Shown here in pieces: positions 17,609-25,712 of a stretch of 39,054 nucleotides of DNA. How positions within the stretch are numbered: position 1 is the stretch's first letter; each line of letters opens with the position of its first letter. A model generated the notes under the pieces. It saw nothing but the letters and a program-made list of their open reading frames with translations, did no database searches and was not told where the DNA came from. The stretch is taken from the NCBI GenBank assembly GCA_964511535.1, contig CAZEFW010000082.1, positions 1 through 39,054 on the forward strand, read 5' to 3'. A program made the position numbers and the translations under genes. This DNA is from CAZCFB01 sp964511535 (lineage in GTDB: Bacteria > Myxococcota_A > Polyangia > GCA-2747355 > CAZCFB01).

Positions 17609-18349
17609 CTGGACAGCTCGCTACCACTTCTGCTCTGGACCGCCCTGTCGCTGGGGGCGTTTCACACCCTGGTCGGTCCGGACCATTACCTGCCGTTCAT
17701 CGTGCTCGGGCGCGCCGAGGGCTGGCCCCTGCGCAAGGCGCTGCTCTGGACGGGGATCTGCGGGGTGGGCCATGTGCTCTCCTCGGTGGTGCTCGGGGCG
17801 GTGGGCATGGCGGCCGGTGTGGCCATCTCGTCGCTGGAGGCGGTGGAGGGGAGCCGGGGGAACCTCGCGGGGCTGGCGCTGCTCGGGTTCGGCGCGCTCT
17901 ACTTTGGCTGGGGGCTGTGGCGCGGCCTGCGCGGCAAGGCGCACTCCCACGCGCATGTGCACGCTGACGGCTCCGTGCACACCCACGATCACCACCATGA
18001 CCACGAGGCGGAGGAGCCAGGCCACGGCGCCGCGGATCACGACGACACCCGCCACTCGGTTCGGCACCGGCGCACCGTCTGGGCGCTGTTCATCATCTTC
18101 GTGCTCGGCCCGTGCGAGCCGCTAATCCCGCTGGTGATGGTCCCCGCGTCTCGCCACAGCGTGGCGGGCGTGGCGCTGGTCTGCCTCGCCTACGGGGCGG
18201 CTACCCTGCTGGTGATGCTGGGCATGGTGACCGCGGGGTACCTGGGCACCCGCGTGGTGCGGTTGCGGTTCATGGAGCGCTACGCCCACGCGCTCGCAGG
18301 CCTGGCCATCCTGGCCAGCGGGCTGGCCATCAACCTGCTCGGGCTCTGA
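17609..18349 (+). CDS. Membrane transporter of the NicO/UreH-like type with His-rich loop; probable CTG start
   Basis: About 247 residues with roughly six membrane segments. The first contains FHTLVGPDHYLPF, close to the HxxxPDH-type metal motif of nickel/cobalt transporters and UreH-like proteins. A cytoplasmic-type loop (about 112-150) is packed with His and Asp (HSHAHVHADG, HTHDHHHDHE), typical of metal-binding loops. It is probably a divalent metal cation exporter or importer. AGGAGG at 17597-17602 lies six bases before a CTG (17609) and no ATG, GTG or TTG occurs at a suitable distance, so a non-canonical CTG start is proposed. The 203-bp divergent region 17406-17608 contains a CCGGC-AAA-GCCGG hairpin and otherwise nothing recognised. 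Confidence 0.78.
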   Translation: MDSSLPLLLWTALSLGAFHTLVGPDHYLPFIVLGRAEGWPLRKALLWTGICGVGHVLSSVVLGAVGMAAGVAISSLEAVEGSRGNLAGLALLGFGALYFGWGLWRGLRGKAHSHAHVHADGSVHTHDHHHDHEAEEPGHGAADHDDTRHSVRHRRTVWALFIIFVLGPCEPLIPLVMVPASRHSVAGVALVCLAYGAATLLVMLGMVTAGYLGTRVVRLRFMERYAHALAGLAILASGLAINLLGL

Positions 18350-18392
18350 ACCCCGCGCCGATGGAGCGGGCCTGATCGGAGGGAGACGGGGC

Positions 18393-19934
18393 ATGTCTGC
18401 AGGCGGGAGCGGCGAGCAGGTCTCGAGCATTTGTGGCGAGTGCGGCGCCCCCATGACCTTCCCGCTGGGCTCGCTGCAGGTACGCTGCGATCACTGCGAT
18501 GCAGGGCTCGCCGTGGAGGATGGGCAGCGCCTGGTGCGGCTCTCTTGCCCTGTCTGCTCCGGGAACTTCTACTACCTGGACGGCTCCATGGCGGGGGACT
18601 GCCCCTTCTGCGAGGCCGCGCTGCTGGCTCTCAGCCGCAACCGGCTGCTGCGGTACGTGGTCCGCCCCTCGGCGCCTGCCCCCGATGACGCGCCCGACGC
18701 CAAGCTCGTGCTGCTGCCGTTCTGGCACCTCTCGGGGATCCTGCTCGGCTGGGACATCGGCCGGCGGGTGACCATGGAGGAGGACCGCAACCCGCACGCC
18801 ACGTCCCAGGGAGAGCGCCCCGAGGACGCCATGCCGGGAGCGACCCGCCAGGACTCCGGGCCGATGCGCTCGTGCCGCGCCCGGGTGGTGGACCTGAACC
18901 TGCCCGATCCCTCGGCGCGAGCCCTGGGCATCACGAGCCTCAGGATGCGGGCGGCGGTCTTCCCGCTGGAGCAGTTCTCCGCCGAGCACGAGGCCCTGGG
19001 CCGGGTCGAGCCGCCCCGCCTGCACCTCCAGCAAGCCCGCGACGCGCTGATGGAGCGCGCCATCCGCCTGGGGGATCCCACCGGCGGCATGACCGCCCTC
19101 GACACCCAGCGCCTGGACCTGGTGTGCGAGGAGCTCGCCCTGTACTACTACCCGTTCTGGGTCAAGTCGGGAGCGGATGGCGGCGCGCGCCTGTGGGACG
19201 CGGTGAGCGGCGACCCCGAGGCGCTGGGCAGCCCTGTGCAGGCGCCCGAGGCCGCCGGCCACGGCGCCTTCGATGAGCTGCGCGTGCTGGAGCTGAAGTG
19301 CGGGGCCTGCGGCGAGGCGCTGACCCCGGGGAACCACTCGATGGTGCTGCCGTGCAGCGCGTGCGGGGCCTTCTGGGAGGTCACCGGCGACGGCCTGGTG
19401 GCCATGGAGGCGCACTTCGCCAGGCCGCCGGGCGGCGTCAACACGGAAGGCGCGGTGTGGCTCCCCTTCTGGCGGGTCCCGGTGCGCGCCCGCTATGGCG
19501 GGCGGCTGGCTCATCGTGTGGCCGACCTGCGCAACATGCTCGGGGTGATGCTGCCCCCCTTCGACCGGCCGCGCGCATCGCCGGACTCGCAGCTCCACTA
19601 CTACGTGGCGGCTTACGGCGCCATGCGCGCGCCCCGGCTGGACCACGCCGCCCGGGACATGACCCGAATCCAGCCGCTGCTCAAGCGCGCGCCCCGGGCC
19701 AGGGGGGAGCTGTACCACTGCTTCTTCAGCGGCGAGGACGCCCGCACCCTCGGCTACGCCACGCTGATCCAGATCTTGCCGGGCGTGGTGCCCCACCGGA
19801 TCCGGTCCCTGCGTATCCAGGCAGGGGCAGCCCGGCTGTGGTACGTGCCCTTCGCCGGCCACTCCCGCGAGCTGGTGAACATGGTGACCGGCGTGCGCTA
19901 TGACCGGAGCGCGTTCCGGGTAGTGAGGCACTGA
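18393..19934 (+). CDS. Multi-zinc-ribbon protein with repeated LPFW motifs, unknown function
   Basis: A 513-residue protein without signal peptide or membrane segment. Two N-terminal zinc ribbons use Cys14/17/32/35 and Cys52/55/70/73; a third lies at about 302-324 (CGAC, CSAC). Between and after them the chain carries four related motifs: LVLLPFWHL (about 106), LYYYPFWVKSG (about 252), VWLPFWRVPV (about 353) and LWYVPFAGHS (about 485), which suggests an internally repeated beta unit. Proteins with zinc ribbons and such YxPFW motifs exist in several phyla without a known role. It is the second gene of a four-gene operon and overlaps the next gene at TGATG. No function is assigned. Confidence 0.8.
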   Translation: MSAGGSGEQVSSICGECGAPMTFPLGSLQVRCDHCDAGLAVEDGQRLVRLSCPVCSGNFYYLDGSMAGDCPFCEAALLALSRNRLLRYVVRPSAPAPDDAPDAKLVLLPFWHLSGILLGWDIGRRVTMEEDRNPHATSQGERPEDAMPGATRQDSGPMRSCRARVVDLNLPDPSARALGITSLRMRAAVFPLEQFSAEHEALGRVEPPRLHLQQARDALMERAIRLGDPTGGMTALDTQRLDLVCEELALYYYPFWVKSGADGGARLWDAVSGDPEALGSPVQAPEAAGHGAFDELRVLELKCGACGEALTPGNHSMVLPCSACGAFWEVTGDGLVAMEAHFARPPGGVNTEGAVWLPFWRVPVRARYGGRLAHRVADLRNMLGVMLPPFDRPRASPDSQLHYYVAAYGAMRAPRLDHAARDMTRIQPLLKRAPRARGELYHCFFSGEDARTLGYATLIQILPGVVPHRIRSLRIQAGAARLWYVPFAGHSRELVNMVTGVRYDRSAFRVVRH

Positions 19935-20230
19935 TGGCCGGCAGCACCACCTGTCCGTTCTGCGGCCAGTGGAACCCCGACGGCGCCCGCCGATGCTGTT
20001 TCTGCACCAACCGCCTGGACGCCGACGAGGACGGCACCGTGTCGGGCCGGCCGGCCTACGAGCGCGAGCCGGTGGCCATGTTGCCGGGGATCCCGTCGGG
20101 GAGCAGGCCCGCGGCAGGGCCCCGCCGCGTCAAGGCTGGCGGGTTCTCGATACAGCTCACCATGGACCAGTGGATCGGGGTGGGCATCGCCCTGCTCATC
20201 CTGATCGTGGTGCTATCATCCCGGTGTTAG
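19934..20230 (+). CDS. Small zinc-ribbon protein with C-terminal membrane anchor
   Basis: A 98-residue protein with one zinc ribbon at the N-terminus (CPFCGQWNPDG, CCFCTNRL; Cys7/10 and Cys22/25), a flexible middle and one C-terminal transmembrane helix (WIGVGIALLILIVVL) followed by SSRC. The topology is that of a tail-anchored protein with the ribbon in the cytoplasm. Its ATG overlaps the upstream stop codon (TGATG), so it is translationally coupled to the 513-residue zinc-ribbon protein and may tether it to the membrane next to the transporter encoded two genes upstream; that link is inference. No ORF family name is recognised. Confidence 0.78.
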   Translation: MAGSTTCPFCGQWNPDGARRCCFCTNRLDADEDGTVSGRPAYEREPVAMLPGIPSGSRPAAGPRRVKAGGFSIQLTMDQWIGVGIALLILIVVLSSRC

Positions 20231-20240
20231 GAGCGAGCTG

Positions 20241-22022
20241 ATGCGCGTGATGATCGAAGGCAGGTTCCCGCTGCTGCTGGCGTTGGTGATGGCCCTGGCG
20301 GCCTGCGATGAGGACGGCGTTTTTGTGGACCTGTCCGATGGCGGCGCGGGCGAACTGGGCGCCGGCGACCTCGGCGGTCTGGACCTGCAGCCGGACCAGG
20401 CGCCCGACACCGTGGCGCCGCCGCCCAGCATCAGCTCCGTGACCGATCGCGCCAAGGACGGCGTGGCGGTGGTGGGCGAGTACGTGGATATCGTGGGGCT
20501 GAACTTCGGCGGCGGCTGTACCGTCACCCTCGGTGGGAAGTCGGGCAAGGTGATCAGCCAGTCCCAGACCGACCTGGCCTTCCAGACCCCCGAGGGGATC
20601 CCGGTGGGCGCCAACGCCGGGGTGCTCACCTGCCCCAACGGCACGGCAACCTTTACCGTGAACGTCACGCGCTACCACCTGGTGACCGTCCCGGACCGAG
20701 ACCGCATCGCGGTGCTCCAGGAGGCCACCCCCGGCGACATCAAGAAGCGCTCGGGCGAGGTGAAGTTCACCGACCCGGACCCCATCGTGCTGAGCAACGA
20801 CTCTGCGGTGGCGTACGTGGCCACCGAGCGCAACCTGGCCAAGAAGCCGAAGGTCGGCATGGTGGACCTGGTGGCCGCGGGAGGTCCCAAGCTGCTCTCC
20901 TCGTCGGTCACGGTGAAGCAGACCATCACCCTGCCCATCTTCGGGCTCGCCGCGGCTGCCGACGCGCCGGTGCTGGCGGTGGCCACCGGCCTCCAGGTGA
21001 TCCTGTATGACATCACCGACCCGCGCAGCCCGCAGGCCAAGGGGACCATCAAGTTCCTCTCCATCACTCCGGGCGGGCCGGTGCCGAAGATCACCACCGG
21101 CTTCTTCATCGACGTCGACCTCAGCCCCGACGGCAAGACCGCCGTGGTGCTCGACGGCGCGGCGGACCAGATCCACCTGTTCGACATCACCAACCTGAGC
21201 AGCCCCAAGGCCACGAGCACGAAGATCAAGGTCTCGGGCGGCGCCTCCACCAAGCCGGTGGTGGACATCCCGGTGATCAGCGGACTGCTGGGCCAGCTGA
21301 AGGTGCAGGGGGGGGCGTCGCAGAAGGTGGCGTTCTCGCCGGGAGGCGCCCAGGTCTCGGCGCTGGCAGGCGGCGGCATCGGCGCGCTGGTGCCGGAGAC
21401 CTTCACCCTCGACCTGTCCAACAGCACGGTGACCGTGTTCGACGTGCAGACCAACGCGTACATCACCAAGCTGGAGGCGCTGCCCAAGGCGCACTTCCCC
21501 AACAGCCTGGCCTATGAGCCCAAGGGCGACCTGTATGTCAGCGCCCTGTCCTCGGCCACGGCCCTGCTGACCAAGGTGCTGTTCCAGATCGGCGTGATGG
21601 CCGCGCTGGGCGGCGGCTCCATCGACCTGTCGTCGCTGGCATCGCTGCTGTTCAAGAACTACAAGGACCTGCTCAAGGTGATCGAGGCGGCCTGGAACGG
21701 CAACCTGTTCGACCTGGGCGGGGTGTACAAGGTCACCGGCGGCAAGGCCAAGGGGTTCACCCATATCCCCTACATTCAGGGCGGCATGTGCGCCACCTAC
21801 GACGGCACGCGGCTGGTGAGCGCGAGCCAGGGCTGGACCATCGACATCGACCTCGGGTTCCCGAAGATCGTCAAGAAGTTCGTCTTCAAGTACGACCTCG
21901 GGGTCACCATCCATGACCTGACCAAGAGCAAGGCCAGCTACAAGTACACTTCCCTGTACAGCTGGAAGGCTGCCATGCTGCTGCCTCCCTGGTTCTTCGG
22001 AGAGGCCGCCTGCCAGCAGTAG
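20241..22022 (+). CDS. Lipoprotein with IPT/TIG domain and propeller-like repeats
   Basis: 593 residues. The signal peptide ends in a perfect lipobox LAAC (Cys22), followed by an Asp/Gly-rich linker. Residues about 62-145 form an IPT/TIG domain (SISSVTDRAKDG, VDIVGLNFGGGCTVTLGG). The remainder has beta-propeller-like segments (VLAVATGLQVILYDITDPRSPQ, FIDVDLSPDGKTAVVLDG, DQIHLFDITNLSSPK), like LVIVD-type surface repeats. It is probably anchored at the outer membrane. TAGGAG precedes the ATG. It lies 10 bp after the small zinc-ribbon gene and ends the operon; a GC hairpin begins at its stop codon. No catalytic motif is seen. Confidence 0.85.
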   Translation: MRVMIEGRFPLLLALVMALAACDEDGVFVDLSDGGAGELGAGDLGGLDLQPDQAPDTVAPPPSISSVTDRAKDGVAVVGEYVDIVGLNFGGGCTVTLGGKSGKVISQSQTDLAFQTPEGIPVGANAGVLTCPNGTATFTVNVTRYHLVTVPDRDRIAVLQEATPGDIKKRSGEVKFTDPDPIVLSNDSAVAYVATERNLAKKPKVGMVDLVAAGGPKLLSSSVTVKQTITLPIFGLAAAADAPVLAVATGLQVILYDITDPRSPQAKGTIKFLSITPGGPVPKITTGFFIDVDLSPDGKTAVVLDGAADQIHLFDITNLSSPKATSTKIKVSGGASTKPVVDIPVISGLLGQLKVQGGASQKVAFSPGGAQVSALAGGGIGALVPETFTLDLSNSTVTVFDVQTNAYITKLEALPKAHFPNSLAYEPKGDLYVSALSSATALLTKVLFQIGVMAALGGGSIDLSSLASLLFKNYKDLLKVIEAAWNGNLFDLGGVYKVTGGKAKGFTHIPYIQGGMCATYDGTRLVSASQGWTIDIDLGFPKIVKKFVFKYDLGVTIHDLTKSKASYKYTSLYSWKAAMLLPPWFFGEAACQQ

Positions 22023-22038
22023 GCGCGCTTTGCGCGCC
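22022..22038 (+). terminator. GC hairpin at the end of the lipoprotein gene
   Basis: GGCGCGC-TTT-GCGCGCC is a perfect 7-bp stem whose first base is the last base of the TAG stop codon. No T-run follows; TGGCTTCGGGCTTCAG heptamers do, as after pccB. Interpreted as part of the hairpin-plus-heptamer repeat family that may end transcription. Confidence 0.5.
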
Positions 22039-22364
22039 TGGCTTCGGGCTTCAGACTTCAGGCTTCAGGGGAGATGGTTTGGCTCGCTTCGCTCGCCAGG
22101 CTTCGGGCTTCAGACTTCAGGCTTCAGGGGAGATGGTTTGGCTCGCTTCGCTCNNNNNNNNNNNNNNNNNNNNNNNNNNNNNNNNNNNNNNNNNNNNNNN
22201 NNNNNNNNNNNNNNNNNNNNNNNNNNNNNNNNNNNNNNNNNNNNNNNNNNNNNGGCTTCGGGCTTCAGACTTCAGGCTTCAGGGGAGATGGTTTGGCTCG
22301 CTTCGCTCGCGGCTTGAGGCTTGAGAAGTGATGGCCTAGGCCACACCGCCCGATGCTGGCTGCC
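22023..22364. repeat. Convergent intergenic tandem repeat, 59-bp unit, copy number unresolved
   Basis: No gene is here. A 59-bp unit starts at 22040 and again at 22099; a further copy begins after the N gap at 22254. Each unit has heptamers (GGCTTCG GGCTTCA GACTTCA GGCTTCA), a spacer AGATGGTTTGGCT and a GCTCGC-TTC-GCTCGC inverted motif. After the last unit heptamers of GGCTTGA/GAAGTGA continue to about 22335. The gap almost certainly replaces an unknown number of additional units. Confidence 0.85.
22154..22253. other. Scaffold gap (100 N) inside the 59-bp tandem repeat
   Basis: The 55 bases before the gap (22099-22153) are identical to the 55 after it (22254-22308), the same overlap length as at the other gap. 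The assembler evidently could not pass through the tandem repeat. Confidence 0.9.
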
Positions 22365-22784
22365 TCATTTTTTGTTCTTTGTTCTTTGTTCCTTGTTTTT
22401 TGTTCCCCTCGCCCCGCCCCCCAGCCGCAAACAAGCCGCCACCATCGCCGCCGCCACCTCCTGCTCCTCCGCCAGCGCCCCCGCGCAGGTGACCGCCAGA
22501 TCCGGCACATCCTGTGCCGCCTGCGCCACCTGCTCCGGCACATCTCGCAGCAGGTGGCCGCCGCCGGACATGAACGCCGGGATCACCACGGCCTCGGTGG
22601 CTCCCCGCGCTTGCACGTCGGCGAGGGCCGCGGCCAGGTCGGGCTGGCAGAACTGCAGGTAGGCCAGCGCCACGGGGCCCTGGGCGGCGGCTTCCAGCTG
22701 CGCTAGCAGCGCCTCGAAGGGGCGGCGCCAGCGGGCGTCGTTGCTGCCGTGGGCCAGGATGACCATTGCGCGGCGGGCGGTCAC
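22365..22784 (-). CDS. CbiX-like sirohydrochlorin chelatase family protein (short form)
   Basis: A short class II chelatase-like protein of about 139 residues. It has the N-terminal catalytic-type motif VILAHGSND and the second-half motif PAFMSGGGHLLRDVPEQV, which carries the second His and the conserved pattern of CbiX/SirB proteins that insert Co or Fe into sirohydrochlorin. The start is set at GTG 22784, which overlaps the preceding stop codon (GTGA); ATG 22766 is an alternative. The last dozen residues (GTKNKEQRTKNKK) are encoded by a heptamer repeat, so the natural C-terminus has probably been extended into repeat DNA. It is the third gene of a minus operon with two lipoproteins; no other cobalamin or siroheme gene is nearby, so its metal and substrate remain open. 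Confidence 0.78.
   Translation of the reverse strand: MTARRAMVILAHGSNDARWRRPFEALLAQLEAAAQGPVALAYLQFCQPDLAAALADVQARGATEAVVIPAFMSGGGHLLRDVPEQVAQAAQDVPDLAVTCAGALAEEQEVAAAMVAACLRLGGGARGTKNKEQRTKNKK
22368..22407. repeat. Heptamer array of TTCTTTG type
   Basis: On the plus strand the units read TTTTTTG TTCTTTG TTCTTTG TTCCTTG TTTTTTG TTCCCC, a 7-base period. On the minus strand this sequence is translated as the last residues of the CbiX-like protein (KNKEQRTKNKK), giving a 7-residue periodicity. The base composition is very unlike the surrounding GC-rich DNA. Confidence 0.85.
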
Positions 22785-23623
22785 TGCTTGATCACCGTAT
22801 CGCAGTCCACCCGCTGGCTCGGCAACCCCCCGGCCGGCGGGAGCAAGAAGGCGATGGAGGGGAGCTGGATGTTGATCTCCACCTTCTTGTAGGTGACCCA
22901 CAGCTCGGCGCCGTGGCGGGGCTGCTTGATGTGCAGGGTGCGCGGCATGCGCAGGCCGCTCACGGTGTGGTGGTCCGCGGCGCGCAGCTGGAGCAGCGGC
23001 TTGCCCGCGGCATCCCGGATCTCCGAGGAGAGCAGCGACCAGCCCTTGTCGCGTCCATCCAGGCGCAGGACCTGGGTCACGCCCTTGCCCTTGAGGGTGA
23101 GCACCTCGGCTCCTCGCTGGTCGTCCCAGGCCAGGGTCGCGCTGGAGTGCGCGATGACCGGGGTGGAGCCCCCCAGGATGGTGCGCACGTCGTCGGCGGC
23201 GAGCACCAGCTGGAGCAGCCGCCCCACGTTGCAGGGGGAGGCCGGGCCGTGGAAGTGGCGGCTCTTCTGGGCGTCCACCAGGGAGAAGTCCTTGCCGTCG
23301 GTGACGAGGGTCGCCAGGGGGGTGTCGAAGGGGGAGACCAGATCGAAGCGCAGCTTGCCACCCGAGGCGGCCATCAGCCGCACCGTGCCCTTGACCTTGC
23401 CCTGCTCGCTCTTGTGGCTCACCCGGGTCTCGGCGCGCAGGGCGCTGACGCGCTGCCCCCGGGCCAGCACCGCGGAGACCACCTCGGTGGCGCGCGGCGG
23501 CGGGTAGGGGCGCTCGATGCGCGCGCAGCTGCCTGCGCGCAGCAGGGTTACGGAGACGAGTGAGAGCAGGAGCAGGTGGCGGTTTCGCATGATGTATGGG
23601 TTGTACGTGGGCTGGAGGGGCAT
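22781..23623 (-). CDS. LolB/DUF4292-like lipoprotein
   Basis: 280 residues (or 269 from ATG 23590). A signal peptide with core LLLLSLVSVTLL leads to AGSC, a possible lipid-anchor Cys. The body has the LolA/LolB-type beta-sheet pattern of DUF4292 proteins: ALRAETRVSHKSEQGKVKG, LRFDLVSPFDTPLATLVTDG, VTYKKVEINIQL. These proteins are thought to bind lipid or lipoprotein acyl chains between inner and outer membrane. ATG 23623 overlaps the TPR gene's stop codon (TAATG), and GGTGGTG lies just upstream, supporting coupled translation from there. The 3' end overlaps the CbiX-like gene by 4 bp. Confidence 0.78.
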   Translation of the reverse strand: MPLQPTYNPYIMRNRHLLLLSLVSVTLLRAGSCARIERPYPPPRATEVVSAVLARGQRVSALRAETRVSHKSEQGKVKGTVRLMAASGGKLRFDLVSPFDTPLATLVTDGKDFSLVDAQKSRHFHGPASPCNVGRLLQLVLAADDVRTILGGSTPVIAHSSATLAWDDQRGAEVLTLKGKGVTQVLRLDGRDKGWSLLSSEIRDAAGKPLLQLRAADHHTVSGLRMPRTLHIKQPRHGAELWVTYKKVEINIQLPSIAFLLPPAGGLPSQRVDCDTVIKQ

Positions 23624-24855
23624 TATTTCGTCACCACCCGGCTGCGCTCGAGCTGGGCCAGGCGGGCCCGCAGGCGCGCCGTGAGCTCGGTATCGTCGCT
23701 CAGGGGGATTGCGAGCTTGAGCAGCTCAATGGCGCGGGCCGAGCGGCCGAGGGCGACGTTCACCTCTGCCAGGCGCCCCAGGATGCGGGCGTCCCTGGGG
23801 GCCAGGCGGCTGGCCATGGCGAGCAGGTCGCGGCTCCTGGCCAGCTTGCCCTGCCGCCGGCGGAGCCACCCGAGGGCGGCCAGGGTGTCGGCGCGCCCCG
23901 GGTCCAGCTGTGAGGCGCGCACCAGGTGCTCCTCGGCCAGAGACGCCGCGTCCTCGTCGTGCTCGCTCAGCAGCTGGCCCAGCAGCAGGTGCGCGTCCGG
24001 GTGGCGCGTGTGCTTCAACACCAGCTTGCGCGCCGCGGCGATGGCCTCCTGGTGGTTGCCATCGCGCTCCAGGGCGCGCACCGCGGCTGTGTCCAGGGGC
24101 CGCCGCTTGCGCCCCGGCTTGCCGGGCGTGGCCGGGTTGCCCCTGAGGGTCTTGTTCGCCCTGTCCGGTTCGCCCAGGGCGACCAGCACCCGCGCCAGCC
24201 GCCGGGCGGTGATCAGGTTCCACCGCTTCTTGAGGGCGCGACTGAACGCCCGGTCCGCGCAGCGGTAGGACATCAGCGCCATGCAAACCTTGCCCAGGCG
24301 CCGGTGGCCCTCGCGGTAGGTGGGCAGCTGCCGCACCAGCTGCCGCAGCAGGGCGCGCGCCTCCCCGAGCCGGGCCAGACGCTCCAGCAACGCCACGTGG
24401 GTCAAGTAGCAGCCGGGGTAGGTGGGGTTGAGGCGTACGCACCGGCGCAGGTCCTGCTCGGCGGCCGACGGGCGCTTCATGCGCCAGCGGATCCTGGCCC
24501 TCAGGCGCATGGCCTCGGGGAAGGCGTCCCGCTCGTCCAGGGCGCGGTTCACGAGCTTGAGCGCCTGGGGCAGCTCTCCCGTGCGCGCCTTGATGGCCGC
24601 CAGCTGGGTCAGCAGGTGCGGTGAGGCCGGGTCGAACACCAGCGCCTGTTCGAACTGGACCTCCGCCTCGGTCAGGCGCCCCCGGTTGAGCGCGATTCGG
24701 CCGCGCAGGTAGTGCAGGTAGGCCGAGGGGCTGACGAACCGAGACTCCTGCGCCCGACCGTCTATGACCCGCACCACCGTGGGCCGGCGGGGGCCGCATG
24801 CGGCAGCGGTGAGGATCAGCGTCACCAGGAGGAGCGAGCGGGTAGGGGTCGTCAT
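23623..24855 (-). CDS. TPR-repeat lipoprotein
   Basis: 410 residues. The signal peptide ends TAAAC (Cys20 lipidation probable). The rest consists of about nine or ten TPR-like helical pairs, for example AYLHYLRGRIALNRGRLTEA, QLAAIKARTGELPQALKLV and GRLAEVNVALGRSARAIELL. It is likely an envelope scaffold. It is the first gene of a tightly coupled three-gene operon (one-base overlap with the DUF4292-like gene). A 50-bp divergent gap separates it from the ABC ATPase at 24906; the minus strand there has TATAGAT as a possible -10. No strong ribosome-binding site is seen. Confidence 0.85.
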   Translation of the reverse strand: MTTPTRSLLLVTLILTAAACGPRRPTVVRVIDGRAQESRFVSPSAYLHYLRGRIALNRGRLTEAEVQFEQALVFDPASPHLLTQLAAIKARTGELPQALKLVNRALDERDAFPEAMRLRARIRWRMKRPSAAEQDLRRCVRLNPTYPGCYLTHVALLERLARLGEARALLRQLVRQLPTYREGHRRLGKVCMALMSYRCADRAFSRALKKRWNLITARRLARVLVALGEPDRANKTLRGNPATPGKPGRKRRPLDTAAVRALERDGNHQEAIAAARKLVLKHTRHPDAHLLLGQLLSEHDEDAASLAEEHLVRASQLDPGRADTLAALGWLRRRQGKLARSRDLLAMASRLAPRDARILGRLAEVNVALGRSARAIELLKLAIPLSDDTELTARLRARLAQLERSRVVTK

Positions 24856-24905
24856 CGGCTTTTTATCTATAACACCTGCCGGGGTTGTGGAACACTTGAA
24901 GCCCC

Positions 24906-25712
24906 ATGTCCGGCGTCCCCGAGCCCGTGCTCCAGGTCCGTGACCTCGTGGTGGATTTCCGCGGCGAGCCGCACGATGTGCGGGCAGTGGACGGCCTGGA
25001 TCTGGCCCTGGCCGGAGGGCGGATCACCGGGCTGGTGGGCGAGTCTGGAAGCGGCAAGAGCGCAGCGGCCCTGGCCATGCTCGGGCTCCTGCCGCCGGCT
25101 GCGAGGGTGACGCGTGGGCAGGTGCTCTGGCGAGATCGTGACCTGCTGGACATGGCCGTCGCCGAGCTGGACAGGGTCCGCGGCGGCGAGGTTGCCCTGG
25201 TGTTCCAGGAGCCCCTGAGCGCGCTGAACCCTGTGATCCAGGCAGGCGCCCAGGTGGCCGAGGTGGCGCGACGGCACCGGGGCATCAGCCGGAAGGAGGC
25301 GTGGGACGAAGCGGTGGCGCTGCTGGAGCGCTTCGGGGTCACGCCAGCCGCGGAGCGCGCCCGGGCCTTCCCGCACCAGCTGTCCGGTGGGCTGCGCCAG
25401 CGGGTGATGCTCGCAGTCGCCCTGGCGGGCGATCCGGCGTTCATCATCGCGGACGAGCCGACCACGGCCCTCGACCCCACCCTGCAAGCCCAGGTGGTGC
25501 AGGAGCTGGTGCGGCTGAGCCAAGAGGACGGCCTCGGGGTACTGTTGATCACTCACGACATCGGGCTCGCGGCGTCCTGCTGTCATGATTTGGCCGTGAT
25601 GCGCGCGGGGCAGATCGTCGAGGCTGGGGCGGCGGCGGACCTGGTCCGGTCCCCTGGCGAGGCGTACACACGCGAGCTGGTGGCGCTGGCCCAGGGCGAG
25701 GCGGCCCCGTGA
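24906..25712 (+). CDS. Oligopeptide/dipeptide ABC transporter ATPase, DppD/OppD type
   Basis: 268 residues with all ABC motifs: Walker A GESGSGKS (about 44-51), Q-loop FQEPLSALNP, signature LSGGLRQRV, Walker B FIIADEPTTALD and switch His ITHD. The sequence is typical of the first ATPase of peptide (or nickel) uptake systems. It is shorter than usual OppD (about 320-340 residues): the C-terminal oligopeptide-binding and Cys-rich extension is absent, ending soon after YTRELVALAQG. The second ATPase gene overlaps it by 4 bp (GTGA). No permease or binding-protein gene lies beside it. Confidence 0.92.
   Translation: MSGVPEPVLQVRDLVVDFRGEPHDVRAVDGLDLALAGGRITGLVGESGSGKSAAALAMLGLLPPAARVTRGQVLWRDRDLLDMAVAELDRVRGGEVALVFQEPLSALNPVIQAGAQVAEVARRHRGISRKEAWDEAVALLERFGVTPAAERARAFPHQLSGGLRQRVMLAVALAGDPAFIIADEPTTALDPTLQAQVVQELVRLSQEDGLGVLLITHDIGLAASCCHDLAVMRAGQIVEAGAAADLVRSPGEAYTRELVALAQGEAAP

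Noticed and set aside
22030..22331. Short ORFs through the 59-bp tandem repeat
   Set aside because: They run through the N gap and merely translate the repeat in all three frames.
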